Below, one piece after another: positions 8,944-18,209 of a stretch of DNA of 64,000 bases. How positions within the stretch are numbered: the stretch's first letter is position 1; every line of letters begins with the position of its first letter. A model generated the notes under the pieces. The model was not told where the DNA came from, ran no database searches, and saw only the letters and a list, made by a program, of their open reading frames with translations. The stretch comes from UBA1723 sp045641625 (lineage in GTDB: Bacteria > Bacteroidota > Bacteroidia > Bacteroidales > Paludibacteraceae), in NCBI GenBank assembly GCA_045641625.1, contig JAZUHH010000079.1, positions 1 through 64,000 on the forward strand, given 5' to 3'. Both the position numbers and the translations under genes were made by a program.

Positions 8944-9111
8944 TTAAGACTTATTATTATGATTAATTATCCAGGTTTTCGTGTTTGGAGCCGGCGTTTT
9001 GCGCGACACCAAAAAAAATATGTTTACAACGTAGTCACAACCTCTCGTCACCAAAAAAATTGATGACAATACCAAGAGGAATGCAACTATTCCGATGTAA
9101 ACAATACTCAT
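8944..9111 (-). CDS. 55-residue membrane peptide upstream of nptA
   Basis: A 55-codon frame starts with ATG at 9111 and stops with TAA at 8944, one base before the nptA start. It encodes one hydrophobic segment (residues 3-21, IVYIGIVAFLLVLSSIFLV) followed by a basic tail containing Cys25. The start is preceded by the purine-rich AGAGAGAAA, and a TACATTTG promoter lies 32 bases upstream, so it is the first frame on the transcript. No family is recognised. It could be a small accessory subunit of the transporter or a translated leader. Confidence 0.5.
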   Translation of the reverse strand: MSIVYIGIVAFLLVLSSIFLVTRGCDYVVNIFFLVSRKTPAPNTKTWIINHNNKS

Positions 9112-9142
9112 TTTCTCTCTAATGCTTCTTAGAAATTCGTTG

Positions 9143-9150
9143 CAAATGTA
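9143..9150 (-). promoter_or_regulatory. Promoter of the nptA operon
   Basis: The minus strand reads TACATTTG, a perfect TAnnTTTG match, 32 bases before the small ORF at 9111 and 201 bases before nptA. Confidence 0.6.
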
Positions 9151-9369
9151 TTAAAAAAATGTTACAAAAGTGTTACAATATCAAAAAAAAGCAACAAAGA
9201 ATCTCCTAAAACGCAAATATCACTGACACATTCTCTATTTCTAACCACAAAAATTGTCCAAAGTAATTTTTAACCTTTCCTGTTCGCATAACAACATCCC
9301 AAGCAGGCATTACAGTCAAGGTTATATAAAGTTATAAGGCAAAAAACTCCGAATCTCATCCAAAATATG

Positions 9370-9377
9370 TATATTTG
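9370..9377 (+). promoter_or_regulatory. Promoter of ispD-recG
   Basis: TATATTTG is a perfect TAnnTTTG match, 47 bases before the ispD ATG at 9424. It rules against the longer frame starting at 9394, which would leave a very short leader. Confidence 0.65.
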
Positions 9378-9423
9378 CGACTGATTAAGACATTTGACCT
9401 ATTATTTCAACTTTCATCAAGAC

Positions 9424-10116
9424 ATGAAGAAATATGCAATCATCGTAGCAGGAGGAAGCGGCACGCGTATGGGCGGCGACATTCCAAAGCAGTTCATGAA
9501 TATCGGCGGCAGGACAATCCTTGTCCGCACGGTCGAGGCTTTCCTTTCTGCGTTCAACGGAGACATAGACATTGTGCTTGTACTTCCGGAAGCCCATGTT
9601 GACATGTGGAGGGAATGCTGCGCAAGGGACAACTTTGACGCAGACTCCGTAAAGATTGCATTTGGAGGGCAAACTCGTTTCCACTCCGTAAAAAACGGAC
9701 TAACCCTTGTCAAATCACTCTCTTGCGGGAATGACGATGCACTGATAGGAATACATGACGGTGTTAGGCCTTTAGTATCAAACGAGACAATCATCGAAGC
9801 ATATAGTACCGCTGAAGCGAAAGGAACTGCGATACCCGTAATAGACTCGGTCGATTCAATTCGTTCAATAGGGTGCGACGGGGAAAGCAAGGCCGAAGAC
9901 CGCTCAAAGTTCAAGCTTGTCCAGACTCCGCAGACCTTCAGACTTTCCGTGATCAGCTCTGCATACGACTTGGAGTACAAAGACACTTTTACTGACGACG
10001 CAAGTGTGGTCGAGGCTAATGGAGTGAAGATAACCTTGTCTAAGGGAAACAGAGAGAACATAAAGATGACCACCCCATTCGACCTGATTGTGGCTGAGGC
10101 ATTACTAAGACAATAA
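9424..10116 (+). CDS. ispD: 2-C-methyl-D-erythritol 4-phosphate cytidylyltransferase
   Basis: IspD transfers CMP from CTP to MEP in the non-mevalonate isoprenoid pathway. The 230-residue cytosolic protein opens with the nucleotide-binding loop AGGSGTRMGGDIPKQF, followed by IHDGVRPLV and the C-terminal TDDASVVEANG, all family hallmarks. The start at 9424 places this loop at residues 9-24, as is usual. recG follows after 7 bases, an arrangement implying one transcript. Confidence 0.93.
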   Translation: MKKYAIIVAGGSGTRMGGDIPKQFMNIGGRTILVRTVEAFLSAFNGDIDIVLVLPEAHVDMWRECCARDNFDADSVKIAFGGQTRFHSVKNGLTLVKSLSCGNDDALIGIHDGVRPLVSNETIIEAYSTAEAKGTAIPVIDSVDSIRSIGCDGESKAEDRSKFKLVQTPQTFRLSVISSAYDLEYKDTFTDDASVVEANGVKITLSKGNRENIKMTTPFDLIVAEALLRQ

Positions 10117-10123
10117 GACATTC

Positions 10124-12238
10124 GTGGCACAGAACTTCTACAAAGATACACCGATACAGGATTTGCCTGGAGTAAAGGCTTGGTGCGTCCCTATCCTTCA
10201 AGACGAAGGCATAGAGACTGCGCACGACCTTCTGCACCAATTCCCTACCAAGTATATTGATAGAAGCAAAATGTACAAGATCCGCGAGATAGGCGGAACA
10301 AGCGCATACGTTCAGGTAAGCGGAAAGATCACGCACATGTCCGTAACAGGAACCGGCAGAGGACAAAGGCTGACAGCCAAATTCTTTGACGGGGAGAGCT
10401 ACATGGACCTTGTATGGTTTCAAGCCATAGACTACATCTTGCGCACATATCACGAGAACGTAACTTACATCGTTTTCGGAAAGCCGACCATATTCGGAAA
10501 CAAGGTGCAGCTGGCTCATCCGGAGATCGACACTCCGACAGGAATCATGAAAAAGAAGGTGATGGGGGTACTCCAGAGCCACTATTCCGTCACAGAAAAG
10601 ATGAAGCGCAAAAAGTTCACAAGTGCAATCATGCGCGGAGTCATTGTGGACGAACTGGAGGGAACTGTCAAAAGAAACCCTATCCCAGAGAATCTGCCTC
10701 AATACCTTGTTGACGGACTCAAACTGATGAGCAACCACGACGCGCTGGTGAACATCCATCTGCCGGGGAACGACCGTCTGCTCGCAGAAGCAAAATACAG
10801 ACTTAAATTCGAAGAGCTTTTCTACCTACAGCTGAAGGCTCAGCGTGCCTACAAGAAAAACAAGGGATATGTAGGCAACGTATTCAATACGATAGGCGAT
10901 TTTTTCAACACTTTCTATAGCAGTCATCTGCCTTTCCCTCTCACAAACGCACAAAAGCGAGTGATAAAGGAGATTTACAACGACTGCAGAAGCGGAAAGC
11001 AGATGAACCGACTACTGCAGGGAGATGTGGGAAGCGGAAAGACTCTTGTCGCCACAATGTGCATGCTTATGGCGCTTGACAACAGCTACCAGGCATGTCT
11101 GATGGTCCCGACAGAAATTCTTGCGAACCAGCATTTCGAAACCATATACCAACAGCTGTCCCCTCTTGGCATAAATGTGGCTCTGCTTACAGGAAGCACA
11201 AAACAGGCTACCAGAAAGAAGCTTCTCCCAATGCTTGAAAACGGAGAGATAAACATCGTAATAGGCACACACGCACTATTGGAGGACAACGTAAAGTTCA
11301 AGCGTCTTGGTCTTGCCATCATAGACGAACAGCACAGATTCGGTGTTGCCCAGAGGGCGAAACTGCAGGCAAAGAACACATTGCCGCCCCACGTGCTTGT
11401 CATGACAGCGACTCCCATTCCGAGAACTTTGGCAATGACCATGTACGGAGACCTGGAGGTTTCAACTATTGACGAAATGCCTCCAGGAAGGAAACCGGTC
11501 ATGACTTACCACCAGTTCGACCAGAACAGATACCAAGTCTATAACTTCCTGAAGAGCGAGATTGCCAAAGGAAGACAAGTATATATCGTGTATCCGCTGA
11601 TTGACGAGAACGAGAAGCTTGACTACCAGAGCCTGATGAGCGGATACGAGCAGCTTCTTCACGTATTCCCGAAGCCACAATACAACATAAGCATGGTCCA
11701 CGGAAGAATGAAGGCAGCAGAAAAAGACTCGCAGATGCAGGAGTTTGCATCTGGACACTCTCAAATTCTCGTAGCAACCACTGTTATCGAGGTGGGTGTA
11801 AATGTGCCCAATGCAAGCGTCATGCTAATCGAGAGTGCGGAAAGATTCGGACTTAGCCAGCTTCACCAGCTTAGAGGACGTGTTGGTCGTGGCGCAGACC
11901 AAAGCTACTGCGTGCTTATGACTGACACGGAAATCAGCAAGACAATCCAAACTCGTATGGATATTATGGTAGGCTCTACAAATGGCTTCGACATAGCGGA
12001 ATGGGACTTGAGGCTTAGAGGAGAAGGAGATATTGAGGGAACTCAGCAAAGCGGAACTGCACTAAAAATGAAGATTGCTGACCTTAGTACAGACACACAA
12101 ATCCTTCATAGAGCTCATGATGCCGCAGTAAAAATTATCGAGGCAGATCCGGAACTTAATGCTCCAGGTAACGCTATTCTTCTTGAAGAACTTGAAGAAC
12201 GAGCAAAAGCAGAGGAGAACTGGGGCAACATATCGTAA
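10124..12238 (+). CDS. recG: ATP-dependent DNA helicase RecG
   Basis: RecG reverses stalled replication forks and processes branched DNA. The 704-residue protein has the N-terminal OB-fold wedge domain, then the helicase core with Walker A GDVGSGKT, the DEQH box (IIDEQHRFGV), the TATPIPRT motif, and the C-terminal motif VI segment QLRGRVGRG. The length is normal for the family. Translation starts with GTG at 10124, 7 bases after ispD. Confidence 0.96.
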   Translation: MAQNFYKDTPIQDLPGVKAWCVPILQDEGIETAHDLLHQFPTKYIDRSKMYKIREIGGTSAYVQVSGKITHMSVTGTGRGQRLTAKFFDGESYMDLVWFQAIDYILRTYHENVTYIVFGKPTIFGNKVQLAHPEIDTPTGIMKKKVMGVLQSHYSVTEKMKRKKFTSAIMRGVIVDELEGTVKRNPIPENLPQYLVDGLKLMSNHDALVNIHLPGNDRLLAEAKYRLKFEELFYLQLKAQRAYKKNKGYVGNVFNTIGDFFNTFYSSHLPFPLTNAQKRVIKEIYNDCRSGKQMNRLLQGDVGSGKTLVATMCMLMALDNSYQACLMVPTEILANQHFETIYQQLSPLGINVALLTGSTKQATRKKLLPMLENGEINIVIGTHALLEDNVKFKRLGLAIIDEQHRFGVAQRAKLQAKNTLPPHVLVMTATPIPRTLAMTMYGDLEVSTIDEMPPGRKPVMTYHQFDQNRYQVYNFLKSEIAKGRQVYIVYPLIDENEKLDYQSLMSGYEQLLHVFPKPQYNISMVHGRMKAAEKDSQMQEFASGHSQILVATTVIEVGVNVPNASVMLIESAERFGLSQLHQLRGRVGRGADQSYCVLMTDTEISKTIQTRMDIMVGSTNGFDIAEWDLRLRGEGDIEGTQQSGTALKMKIADLSTDTQILHRAHDAAVKIIEADPELNAPGNAILLEELEERAKAEENWGNIS

Positions 12239-12336
12239 AAACAAGTATTAACTCATAATTATTTCATCTTAGCAATACTATACAGTATGTTGCACATGTG
12301 AATTTGTAGAATTGCCAGCTTTTCACGAATAAAACT

Positions 12337-12873
12337 ATGGATAAAAACAAGAAAAATCTGCACCCATCGTACACAAAAAATATTTGGATCATATACGCCG
12401 TTATCTGGGTAATGCTATGCGTGGGAACCGAGATATTTTACCCTTCCCATAAGGGAACTATTACTACATATTTTCTGGAGTTCTTGTATATAGGCGCTGG
12501 TATTGGATGCATCGCCCTGCAATACATCTTCGGCTATCTGCATTTCACAACCATATACAAATCGTTCGAAGGTTTTGCCAACACCGACAAACAGATGAAA
12601 GGCATCACCATATTCACCTGTACAGCAGTATTGATAGGATGCTATGTTCCATTAGTGTACTTTGCAAATATTGACAACTTTGATAATAGTTCTGAAGTCT
12701 ATGCTACAATAGCATTTGTTATATTCGCAATAGAGAGTTATGTAACAAGAAAGAACATAGGACTTAGACTGATTACATACTTTCTATACATTCTGGCCTT
12801 TGCAGTTCCCACTCCATTCTTATATGTGGGTTATACATGGCTAAAAGACGGATTTGGATATTTTAACGGATAA
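12337..12873 (+). CDS. Four-segment inner-membrane protein, unknown function
   Basis: This 178-residue protein has four hydrophobic segments (about residues 16-35, 46-66, 86-108 and 115-132) and a fifth near the C-terminus. No recognised motif is present. The gene lies 98 bases after recG and 16 bases before a lipoprotein gene, with which it is probably co-transcribed. Confidence 0.7.
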   Translation: MDKNKKNLHPSYTKNIWIIYAVIWVMLCVGTEIFYPSHKGTITTYFLEFLYIGAGIGCIALQYIFGYLHFTTIYKSFEGFANTDKQMKGITIFTCTAVLIGCYVPLVYFANIDNFDNSSEVYATIAFVIFAIESYVTRKNIGLRLITYFLYILAFAVPTPFLYVGYTWLKDGFGYFNG

Positions 12874-12889
12874 TAGAATAACAACAGCA

Positions 12890-13492
12890 ATGAAATCAAA
12901 AATTCTCATACTTCTTCCTCTCCTGCTTCTAAGTTCATGTGCACAGAGAATCACCAAGGTCGAGGCTCTTCCGGAACATGAGTGCGTTGACCTTGGACTG
13001 TCGGTAAAGTGGGCGAAATACAACATGGGGGCAAACAAACCGGAGGAAAGAGGACAATACTTCCAATGGGGATTGAAGGGGACGAATGTCATGCAGGAAA
13101 AGTTGGACTTGTATAATGACATGATCGTAAACTACAAATTCGAGCTTAATGAAAAGAACGACATAGCTTCAATCCTTTGGGACAACGGATGGAGAATCCC
13201 TACTGCTGCAGAGTTCAAGGAACTGCAGGATATGTGCACTTGGGAGTGGGCAGAAGTAAACGGAGTTGCGGGACAAGAGATTACAGGCCCCAACGGAAAC
13301 AAGATATTTCTTCCTTTTGCTGGAATAGGTGATGTCCAATGGGGAGCAATATACACAGACCAAGGCTTCTATTGGAGTTCATCCACTGCTGAGAACGGAG
13401 AGTCAGAGTGTCTGCAATTCGACCTTTCAGTCAAAAAGATGCAGGGGAAAGAAAGAACAGAAAGACTTTCCATAAGAGCTGTTAAACCATAA
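12890..13492 (+). CDS. Lipoprotein with fibrobacter-succinogenes-major-type domain
   Basis: This 200-residue lipoprotein has lipobox LSSC at residues 17-20. The mature part matches the short repeat found in Bacteroidota surface proteins annotated as Fib_succ_major or DUF1566: VDLGLSVKWAKYNMGANKPEE, DNGWRIPTAAEFKEL, GFYWSSSTAENGESE and a C-terminal SIRAVKP. The start at 12890 gives a proper signal peptide; an upstream in-frame ATG at 12854 would overlap the previous gene. Function unknown; probably surface or periplasmic. Confidence 0.75.
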   Translation: MKSKILILLPLLLLSSCAQRITKVEALPEHECVDLGLSVKWAKYNMGANKPEERGQYFQWGLKGTNVMQEKLDLYNDMIVNYKFELNEKNDIASILWDNGWRIPTAAEFKELQDMCTWEWAEVNGVAGQEITGPNGNKIFLPFAGIGDVQWGAIYTDQGFYWSSSTAENGESECLQFDLSVKKMQGKERTERLSIRAVKP

Positions 13493-13569
13493 AATCCCCC
13501 ATTTTTAACTTCAAAATCATACGGAGGATTTTATAAAGCACAATTTAACGCCAATAATGGCATACAACT

Positions 13570-13600
13570 TTTGCAGATTGCAACTAATTAGTTAAATTTG
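13570..13600 (+). promoter_or_regulatory. Promoter of trpB2
   Basis: TTTG at 13570-13573, a 19-base spacer and TAAATTTG at 13593-13600 together match the Bacteroidota consensus, 30 bases before the ATG. Confidence 0.75.
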
Positions 13601-13629
13601 CAATACGAAAAAAATAACAAATAATATAT

Positions 13630-15003
13630 ATGGCACAAGAAATTCCATACAAGATTTATCTTTCGGAGGAAGAGATACCTACAGCATGGTACAACCTTCG
13701 AGCAGACATGAAGAAGAAACCTGCTCCGCTTCTAAATCCAGCTACTTTGAAGCCTCTTACTGCAGAGGAGTTGAGCGTAGTTTTCTGTGAGGAACTGGTA
13801 AAGCAGGAACTTGACGAGACTACTCGTTTCATCGCAATCCCAGACGAAATCAGAAACTTCTACAAGATGTACCGTCCTTCTCCAGTAGTTCGCGCCTACT
13901 GCCTTGAGAAGAAGCTTGGCACTCCTGCAGAGATCTATTACAAGTTCGAGGGTAACAACACATCAGGAAGCCACAAGCTTAACTCTGCCATCGCTCAGGC
14001 ATACTATGCAAAGAAGCAGGGTTTGAAGGGTGTGACTACAGAGACAGGCGCAGGCCAGTGGGGAACAGCCCTTTCAATGGCAAGCGCATACTTCGGTCTT
14101 GACTGTAGAGTTTACATGGTTAAGTGTTCATACGAGCAGAAGCCATTCCGCCGCGAGGTTATGCGCACTTATGGCGCATCAATCACTCCTTCCCCTTCAA
14201 ACACAACAGAGATCGGCCGCAAGATCCTTGCAGAGTTCCCTGGCACAACAGGTAGCCTTGGATGTGCAATCTCTGAAGCTGTAGAGGTTGCCACTCACAC
14301 AGAGGGTTACCGCTACGTATTGGGAAGCGTGTTGAACCAGGTGCTTCTTCACCAGAGCGTTATCGGTCTTGAGGCAAAGGCAGCTCTTGACAAGTATGGC
14401 ATCAAGCCTGATATCATCATCGGTTGTGCCGGTGGAGGTTCTAACCTTGGTGGTCTTATCGCTCCATTCATGGGAGAGAAGCTAAGAGGAGAGAACGACT
14501 ACAGATTCATCGCTGTCGAGCCTGCATCTTGCCCAAGCTTCACAAGAGGTAAGTATGCTTACGACTTCTGCGATACAGGTAAAATCTGTCCTCTTGCAAA
14601 GATGTACACTCTAGGAAACGGATTCATTCCTTCAGCAAGCCACGCCGGAGGTCTTCGCTTCCACGGTATGACAACAACTCTTTCTGAGCTTTACGACCAG
14701 AAGATGATGGAGGCTGTTGCTGTCGAGCAGACAAGCGTATTCGAGGCTGCAACAATGTTCGCCCGTGTAGAAGGTATCCTTCCTGCTCCAGAGAGTTCTC
14801 ACGCTATCCGTGTCGCTATTGACGAGGCTTTGAAGTGCAAGGAGACAGGAGAGAAGAAGAAGATCCTATTCGGTCTTACAGGAACAGGTTACTTCGACCT
14901 TGTTGCTTACGAGAAGTTCAACAATGGCGAGATGGGTGACTACATTCCTACAGACGAGGACATCAAGAAGGGATGGGCTACAATGCCAAACGTAGATCTA
15001 TAA
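13630..15003 (+). CDS. TrpB2-type tryptophan synthase beta-like protein
   Basis: This 457-residue PLP enzyme belongs to the long TrpB2 branch. The PLP lysine is K116 in GSHKLNSA, ETGAGQWG holds the catalytic Glu region, and GCAGGGSN is the phosphate-binding loop. TrpB2 proteins condense indole with serine (some prefer phosphoserine) and, unlike TrpB1, usually work without the TrpA channel. No trpA or other trp gene is near, which fits a stand-alone indole-salvage role. The strong promoter, terminator and codon use suggest high expression. Confidence 0.88.
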   Translation: MAQEIPYKIYLSEEEIPTAWYNLRADMKKKPAPLLNPATLKPLTAEELSVVFCEELVKQELDETTRFIAIPDEIRNFYKMYRPSPVVRAYCLEKKLGTPAEIYYKFEGNNTSGSHKLNSAIAQAYYAKKQGLKGVTTETGAGQWGTALSMASAYFGLDCRVYMVKCSYEQKPFRREVMRTYGASITPSPSNTTEIGRKILAEFPGTTGSLGCAISEAVEVATHTEGYRYVLGSVLNQVLLHQSVIGLEAKAALDKYGIKPDIIIGCAGGGSNLGGLIAPFMGEKLRGENDYRFIAVEPASCPSFTRGKYAYDFCDTGKICPLAKMYTLGNGFIPSASHAGGLRFHGMTTTLSELYDQKMMEAVAVEQTSVFEAATMFARVEGILPAPESSHAIRVAIDEALKCKETGEKKKILFGLTGTGYFDLVAYEKFNNGEMGDYIPTDEDIKKGWATMPNVDL

Positions 15004-15025
15004 GACATCCTGCATAGCAAAAAGA

Positions 15026-15054
15026 ATGACCGGGCATTTTGCTCGGTCTTTTCT
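15026..15054 (+). terminator. Terminator of trpB2
   Basis: GACCGGGC and GCTCGGTC form a stem around an ATTTT loop (15028-15048), followed by TTTTC. Confidence 0.7.
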
Positions 15055-15076
15055 TTATGCTTCATAGACGACTAAC

Positions 15077-15114
15077 AAAAAAGAAAGGGAGTTCAAGACG
15101 AACTCCCTTTTCTT
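15077..15114 (-). terminator. Terminator of tig
   Basis: GGGAGTTC and GAACTCCC pair at 15087-15107, with T-runs on both sides; the better run is on the minus strand, immediately after the tig stop. Confidence 0.75.
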
Positions 15115-15137
15115 CATATTTGTTTTTGCCTGTCTAA

Positions 15138-16472
15138 TTACTTAGCCTCGAATAGAGCGCGGAACTGCTCCATAGACACCTTCTTGTTCTCAAGCTTAAC
15201 CTCAGCCTTAGCAACCTCAACGAACTTCTCCTCGCGAACGTTCTCAACGATCTGGCGAACCTGGTTCTGATCCTTAAGCATCTCGTTAGAGTAGTTGTTC
15301 AAAACCTCGTCTGGAAGAGAAACCATACCGTACTGTGCGAACTGAGCCTTAGTAACCTTCTTAGCGAAGTTTACAAGGTCCTCCTGCTTGATCTCAACCT
15401 TCTTGTCAGCCAAGATAGAGTCCTTAACAAGCATCCACTTGAACTCCTCAAGCTCTGCAGCCCAGTTCTCCTCGAACTTAGCCTCGTCAAGATTCTCCTG
15501 GTTAGCCTTGATAGCGCGCTTGAAGAATGCCTCTGGGAACTTGATACCCTTAACAGCGTCAGCAGCAGCAGCCTTAAGGTCGATCTGGAAACGGTAGTCG
15601 CTGTCAGCAACCAAAGTCTCTGTTAGCTCAGACTTGATCTTGTCCTTGAACTCAGCCTCGCTCTTAACAACGCCCTCACCTAGAGCCTTGTCAAACAACT
15701 CCTGATTAAGCTCGGCCTCAGTGTAGTGAGTGATAGAAGTTACCTCGAAAGTGAACTCGTCAGCGATACCTGCAACCTCCTCCTTCTTGATCTTCAAGAA
15801 AGAAGCGATCTCAGCCTCGTTCTCCATTGCAACCTTAGGAGAGAATGTTACGACAGTACCCTTCTTAGCACCAACGAACATCTTCTTAGCATCCTCGTTC
15901 TTCAAGAATCTTGGAGAAAGAACAGCGTTCTCTACAGAGATACCGTTCTCCTTGTTCTCCTTGACATTACCCTTAACAACGTCCTCAGCTACAGCAACCT
16001 CAGCCTCGTTGTAGTTTCCGTAACGTGCAGTGTAGTTCTTAACTGCGTCGTTAACCATATTGTCATCAACCTCGATCTCATACTTTGCAACCTTAAGATC
16101 CTTCAAATTGATCTTGCAGTCTGGACGCAAAGCGATATCGAAAGAAAGTGTGAAATTATCATTGTTCTCGAAATCGATATTTCCCTGACCCTCTGAAAGC
16201 ATTGGCTCGCAGATCTGGCTAATCTTGTTCTCCTTCATGTAGTTGTCAAGAGACTCCTGGATGAACTTGTTGATCTCGTCAGCAGTTACGTTGCCACGAT
16301 ACATCTTGTCAACCATTGACTGAGGAGCCTTACCCTGACGGAAACCAGGAATGTTAGCACGCTGGCGAATAGACTTAAGAGCCTTCTCTACTCTCTCTGA
16401 GTAATCAGCCTTGTTGATGTTAAGTGTCAAAACTGCACTAACCTCATCAACATTTTTTCTTTCAATATTCAT
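15138..16472 (-). CDS. tig: Trigger factor chaperone
   Basis: Trigger factor binds ribosomes and folds nascent chains. The 444-residue protein has the N-terminal ribosome-binding domain, including the family signature GFRQGKAP (in IPGFRQGKAPQSMVDK), a diverged central PPIase-like region (about 150-245) and the long helical C-terminal arm. In place of the clear FKBP active-site sequence the middle domain is poorly conserved, as is common in Bacteroidota. It has its own promoter and terminator. Confidence 0.92.
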   Translation of the reverse strand: MNIERKNVDEVSAVLTLNINKADYSERVEKALKSIRQRANIPGFRQGKAPQSMVDKMYRGNVTADEINKFIQESLDNYMKENKISQICEPMLSEGQGNIDFENNDNFTLSFDIALRPDCKINLKDLKVAKYEIEVDDNMVNDAVKNYTARYGNYNEAEVAVAEDVVKGNVKENKENGISVENAVLSPRFLKNEDAKKMFVGAKKGTVVTFSPKVAMENEAEIASFLKIKKEEVAGIADEFTFEVTSITHYTEAELNQELFDKALGEGVVKSEAEFKDKIKSELTETLVADSDYRFQIDLKAAAADAVKGIKFPEAFFKRAIKANQENLDEAKFEENWAAELEEFKWMLVKDSILADKKVEIKQEDLVNFAKKVTKAQFAQYGMVSLPDEVLNNYSNEMLKDQNQVRQIVENVREEKFVEVAKAEVKLENKKVSMEQFRALFEAK

Positions 16473-16547
16473 TTTTATATTTCTTTATTACTTTTCACTT
16501 TATCCTTTCGCAACCGTATTTTTACATAGGGTCCACGAATGGTTCAG

Positions 16548-16555
16548 CAAAAGTA
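16548..16555 (-). promoter_or_regulatory. Promoter of tig
   Basis: The minus strand reads TACTTTTG, a perfect TAnnTTTG match, 76 bases before the ATG. Confidence 0.6.
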
Positions 16556-16662
16556 CAAACATTTTTTTATATTTTTCGCATAATTTTGTCAAATTGTTCG
16601 TTTTATATCCTTTTTTACTTCATTCCACTCGTGTTTGAGCACCTTATATTATAAAAGTACAG

Positions 16663-18189
16663 CTATTTAATGTCAAAGACATGTCTGTACGACCCGTCAA
16701 CCTTGACTATGTGGCAGTCCAACCGCAGAGAGTCGCGCACATTCGCCCACGAGTTACAAGCCTTTTTCGTGTTTGTAGCGTCAATGACCAGATGCTCGAA
16801 GTCGAAGAAGCCGCATATCTTTTCATAGTCCTGCTCCCCTCCCTTTTGAATCACCAAGGTGTTGACCTTCAGTTTTTGGAAGGAGTCCGTAACTGCGGGC
16901 AGAGGCTTTGACAGCACATACACAAGGCTGTCTCCGACACTTAGCGACGATACGCCTGCACCTGCCGCTTTAGGCGCGCCTATCCGTTCCCTTACCCAAT
17001 ATCTGCCTACCCTCTTTGCCACCCGTTCAAAGTCGTTTGTCAGCATTGTTCCGCTCCCCTTCTCGGCTACATGCACCGCTGTGGTTCCGTGAATGTTATA
17101 GACTGAGACAAAGCTTTCTCTGCTCTTTGCGGTCATGTCGTATAGCACGAAACCCGTATAGACAAGCAAAACAGACACAACTCCGTAGAACACCGCCCTG
17201 CTTCCCGTCCTCACAAAGGCATAGAACAGCAGAAGAAGTCCCACCACAACGAACAGGTCCACCATATTGAAAGGGATGTCCGCAATCCTCAGCCACTCCC
17301 ACTTGGAAATTACAGTCATAGAGTCAATCATCCACCTTGACAACAAGGAGACCGCATGTGCAAGCGCATCCGTCAGCCAGCAGTCCGAGAACAAGGCCTC
17401 TGAAGCGAAGAACAGAAATGTCACGGGAATCAGCAGTGTGGTGAGCGGAATAACCACCAATGACGAGACGAACGTGCCAAGTGCAAAGCTCTGGAAATAG
17501 TATATCAGAAGCGGGAACATCAGTATCTGGGCGGCAATGGAAATCCTCTCTATCTCGACAAAGTACCTCCACAGTCCTTTCGCCGCAATCCTTACCCACA
17601 TTGCGGGTGACAGTCTTTCCTCTTTTGCCTTGTCCAGAAAGTCCTGCTCCCTCTTGTATTGTGCGTGAATCAGCCTTTCGCAGAACTCGAACCTGCAGGA
17701 CAGAGCTTTCAGCAAGGACATCTTCCACTCGTAAAAGTTTATGTAGGGCATGAACATCATTATCGAGGCAACAGCCACAAACGAGAACTGGAAGCTGATG
17801 TCAAACAGGTAGTACGGATTATAGACCAGCATTGCAAAGGCAGTCACCGCCACAACATTTCGCGGCAGAACTACGCGGCTGGCAAAGGTGCTCAGCACAT
17901 AATATATAGTGAACATCACAGTTGTCCTGACTATGGACGGAGAAAGCCCCGTAACGTAGGCGTACATCCACAGGGCGGAAAGCATCAGCACAAACTTCAC
18001 CCACTTCACCCAGCCCGGATTGCCCACACACCAGCCCAAGAAATTAAAAAGGCATGTAAGCATAAATATGACTATGCCTACATGCAGACCGCTCACAGCC
18101 AGAACATGGCTTGCTCCTCCGTTGCTGAAAGACTCCCTTATCCCGGTATTCCTGACCGACTCCTTGTCGCCAAGCACCAATACCGACAC
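16663..18189 (-). CDS. comEC: ComEC/Rec2, downstream part (competence domain)
   Basis: This frame holds the channel domain of the DNA-uptake protein ComEC. The hallmark HVLAVSGLHVGI is near residue 28, followed by SPSIVRTTVMF and many membrane segments; the C-terminal 130 residues are a degenerate remnant of the metallo-beta-lactamase-like domain. A GTG at 18189 could start it, but the frame stays open upstream through EEYIKKHEILADDERKLV, which reads naturally into VLVLGD. The true protein therefore probably begins in the upstream frame and shifts -1 at 18222-18228. Either programmed frameshifting, a real mutation or a homopolymer error explains the split. Confidence 0.8.
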   Translation of the reverse strand: MSVLVLGDKESVRNTGIRESFSNGGASHVLAVSGLHVGIVIFMLTCLFNFLGWCVGNPGWVKWVKFVLMLSALWMYAYVTGLSPSIVRTTVMFTIYYVLSTFASRVVLPRNVVAVTAFAMLVYNPYYLFDISFQFSFVAVASIMMFMPYINFYEWKMSLLKALSCRFEFCERLIHAQYKREQDFLDKAKEERLSPAMWVRIAAKGLWRYFVEIERISIAAQILMFPLLIYYFQSFALGTFVSSLVVIPLTTLLIPVTFLFFASEALFSDCWLTDALAHAVSLLSRWMIDSMTVISKWEWLRIADIPFNMVDLFVVVGLLLLFYAFVRTGSRAVFYGVVSVLLVYTGFVLYDMTAKSRESFVSVYNIHGTTAVHVAEKGSGTMLTNDFERVAKRVGRYWVRERIGAPKAAGAGVSSLSVGDSLVYVLSKPLPAVTDSFQKLKVNTLVIQKGGEQDYEKICGFFDFEHLVIDATNTKKACNSWANVRDSLRLDCHIVKVDGSYRHVFDIK

Positions 18190-18209
18190 AAGTTTTCTTT
18201 CGTCATCGG

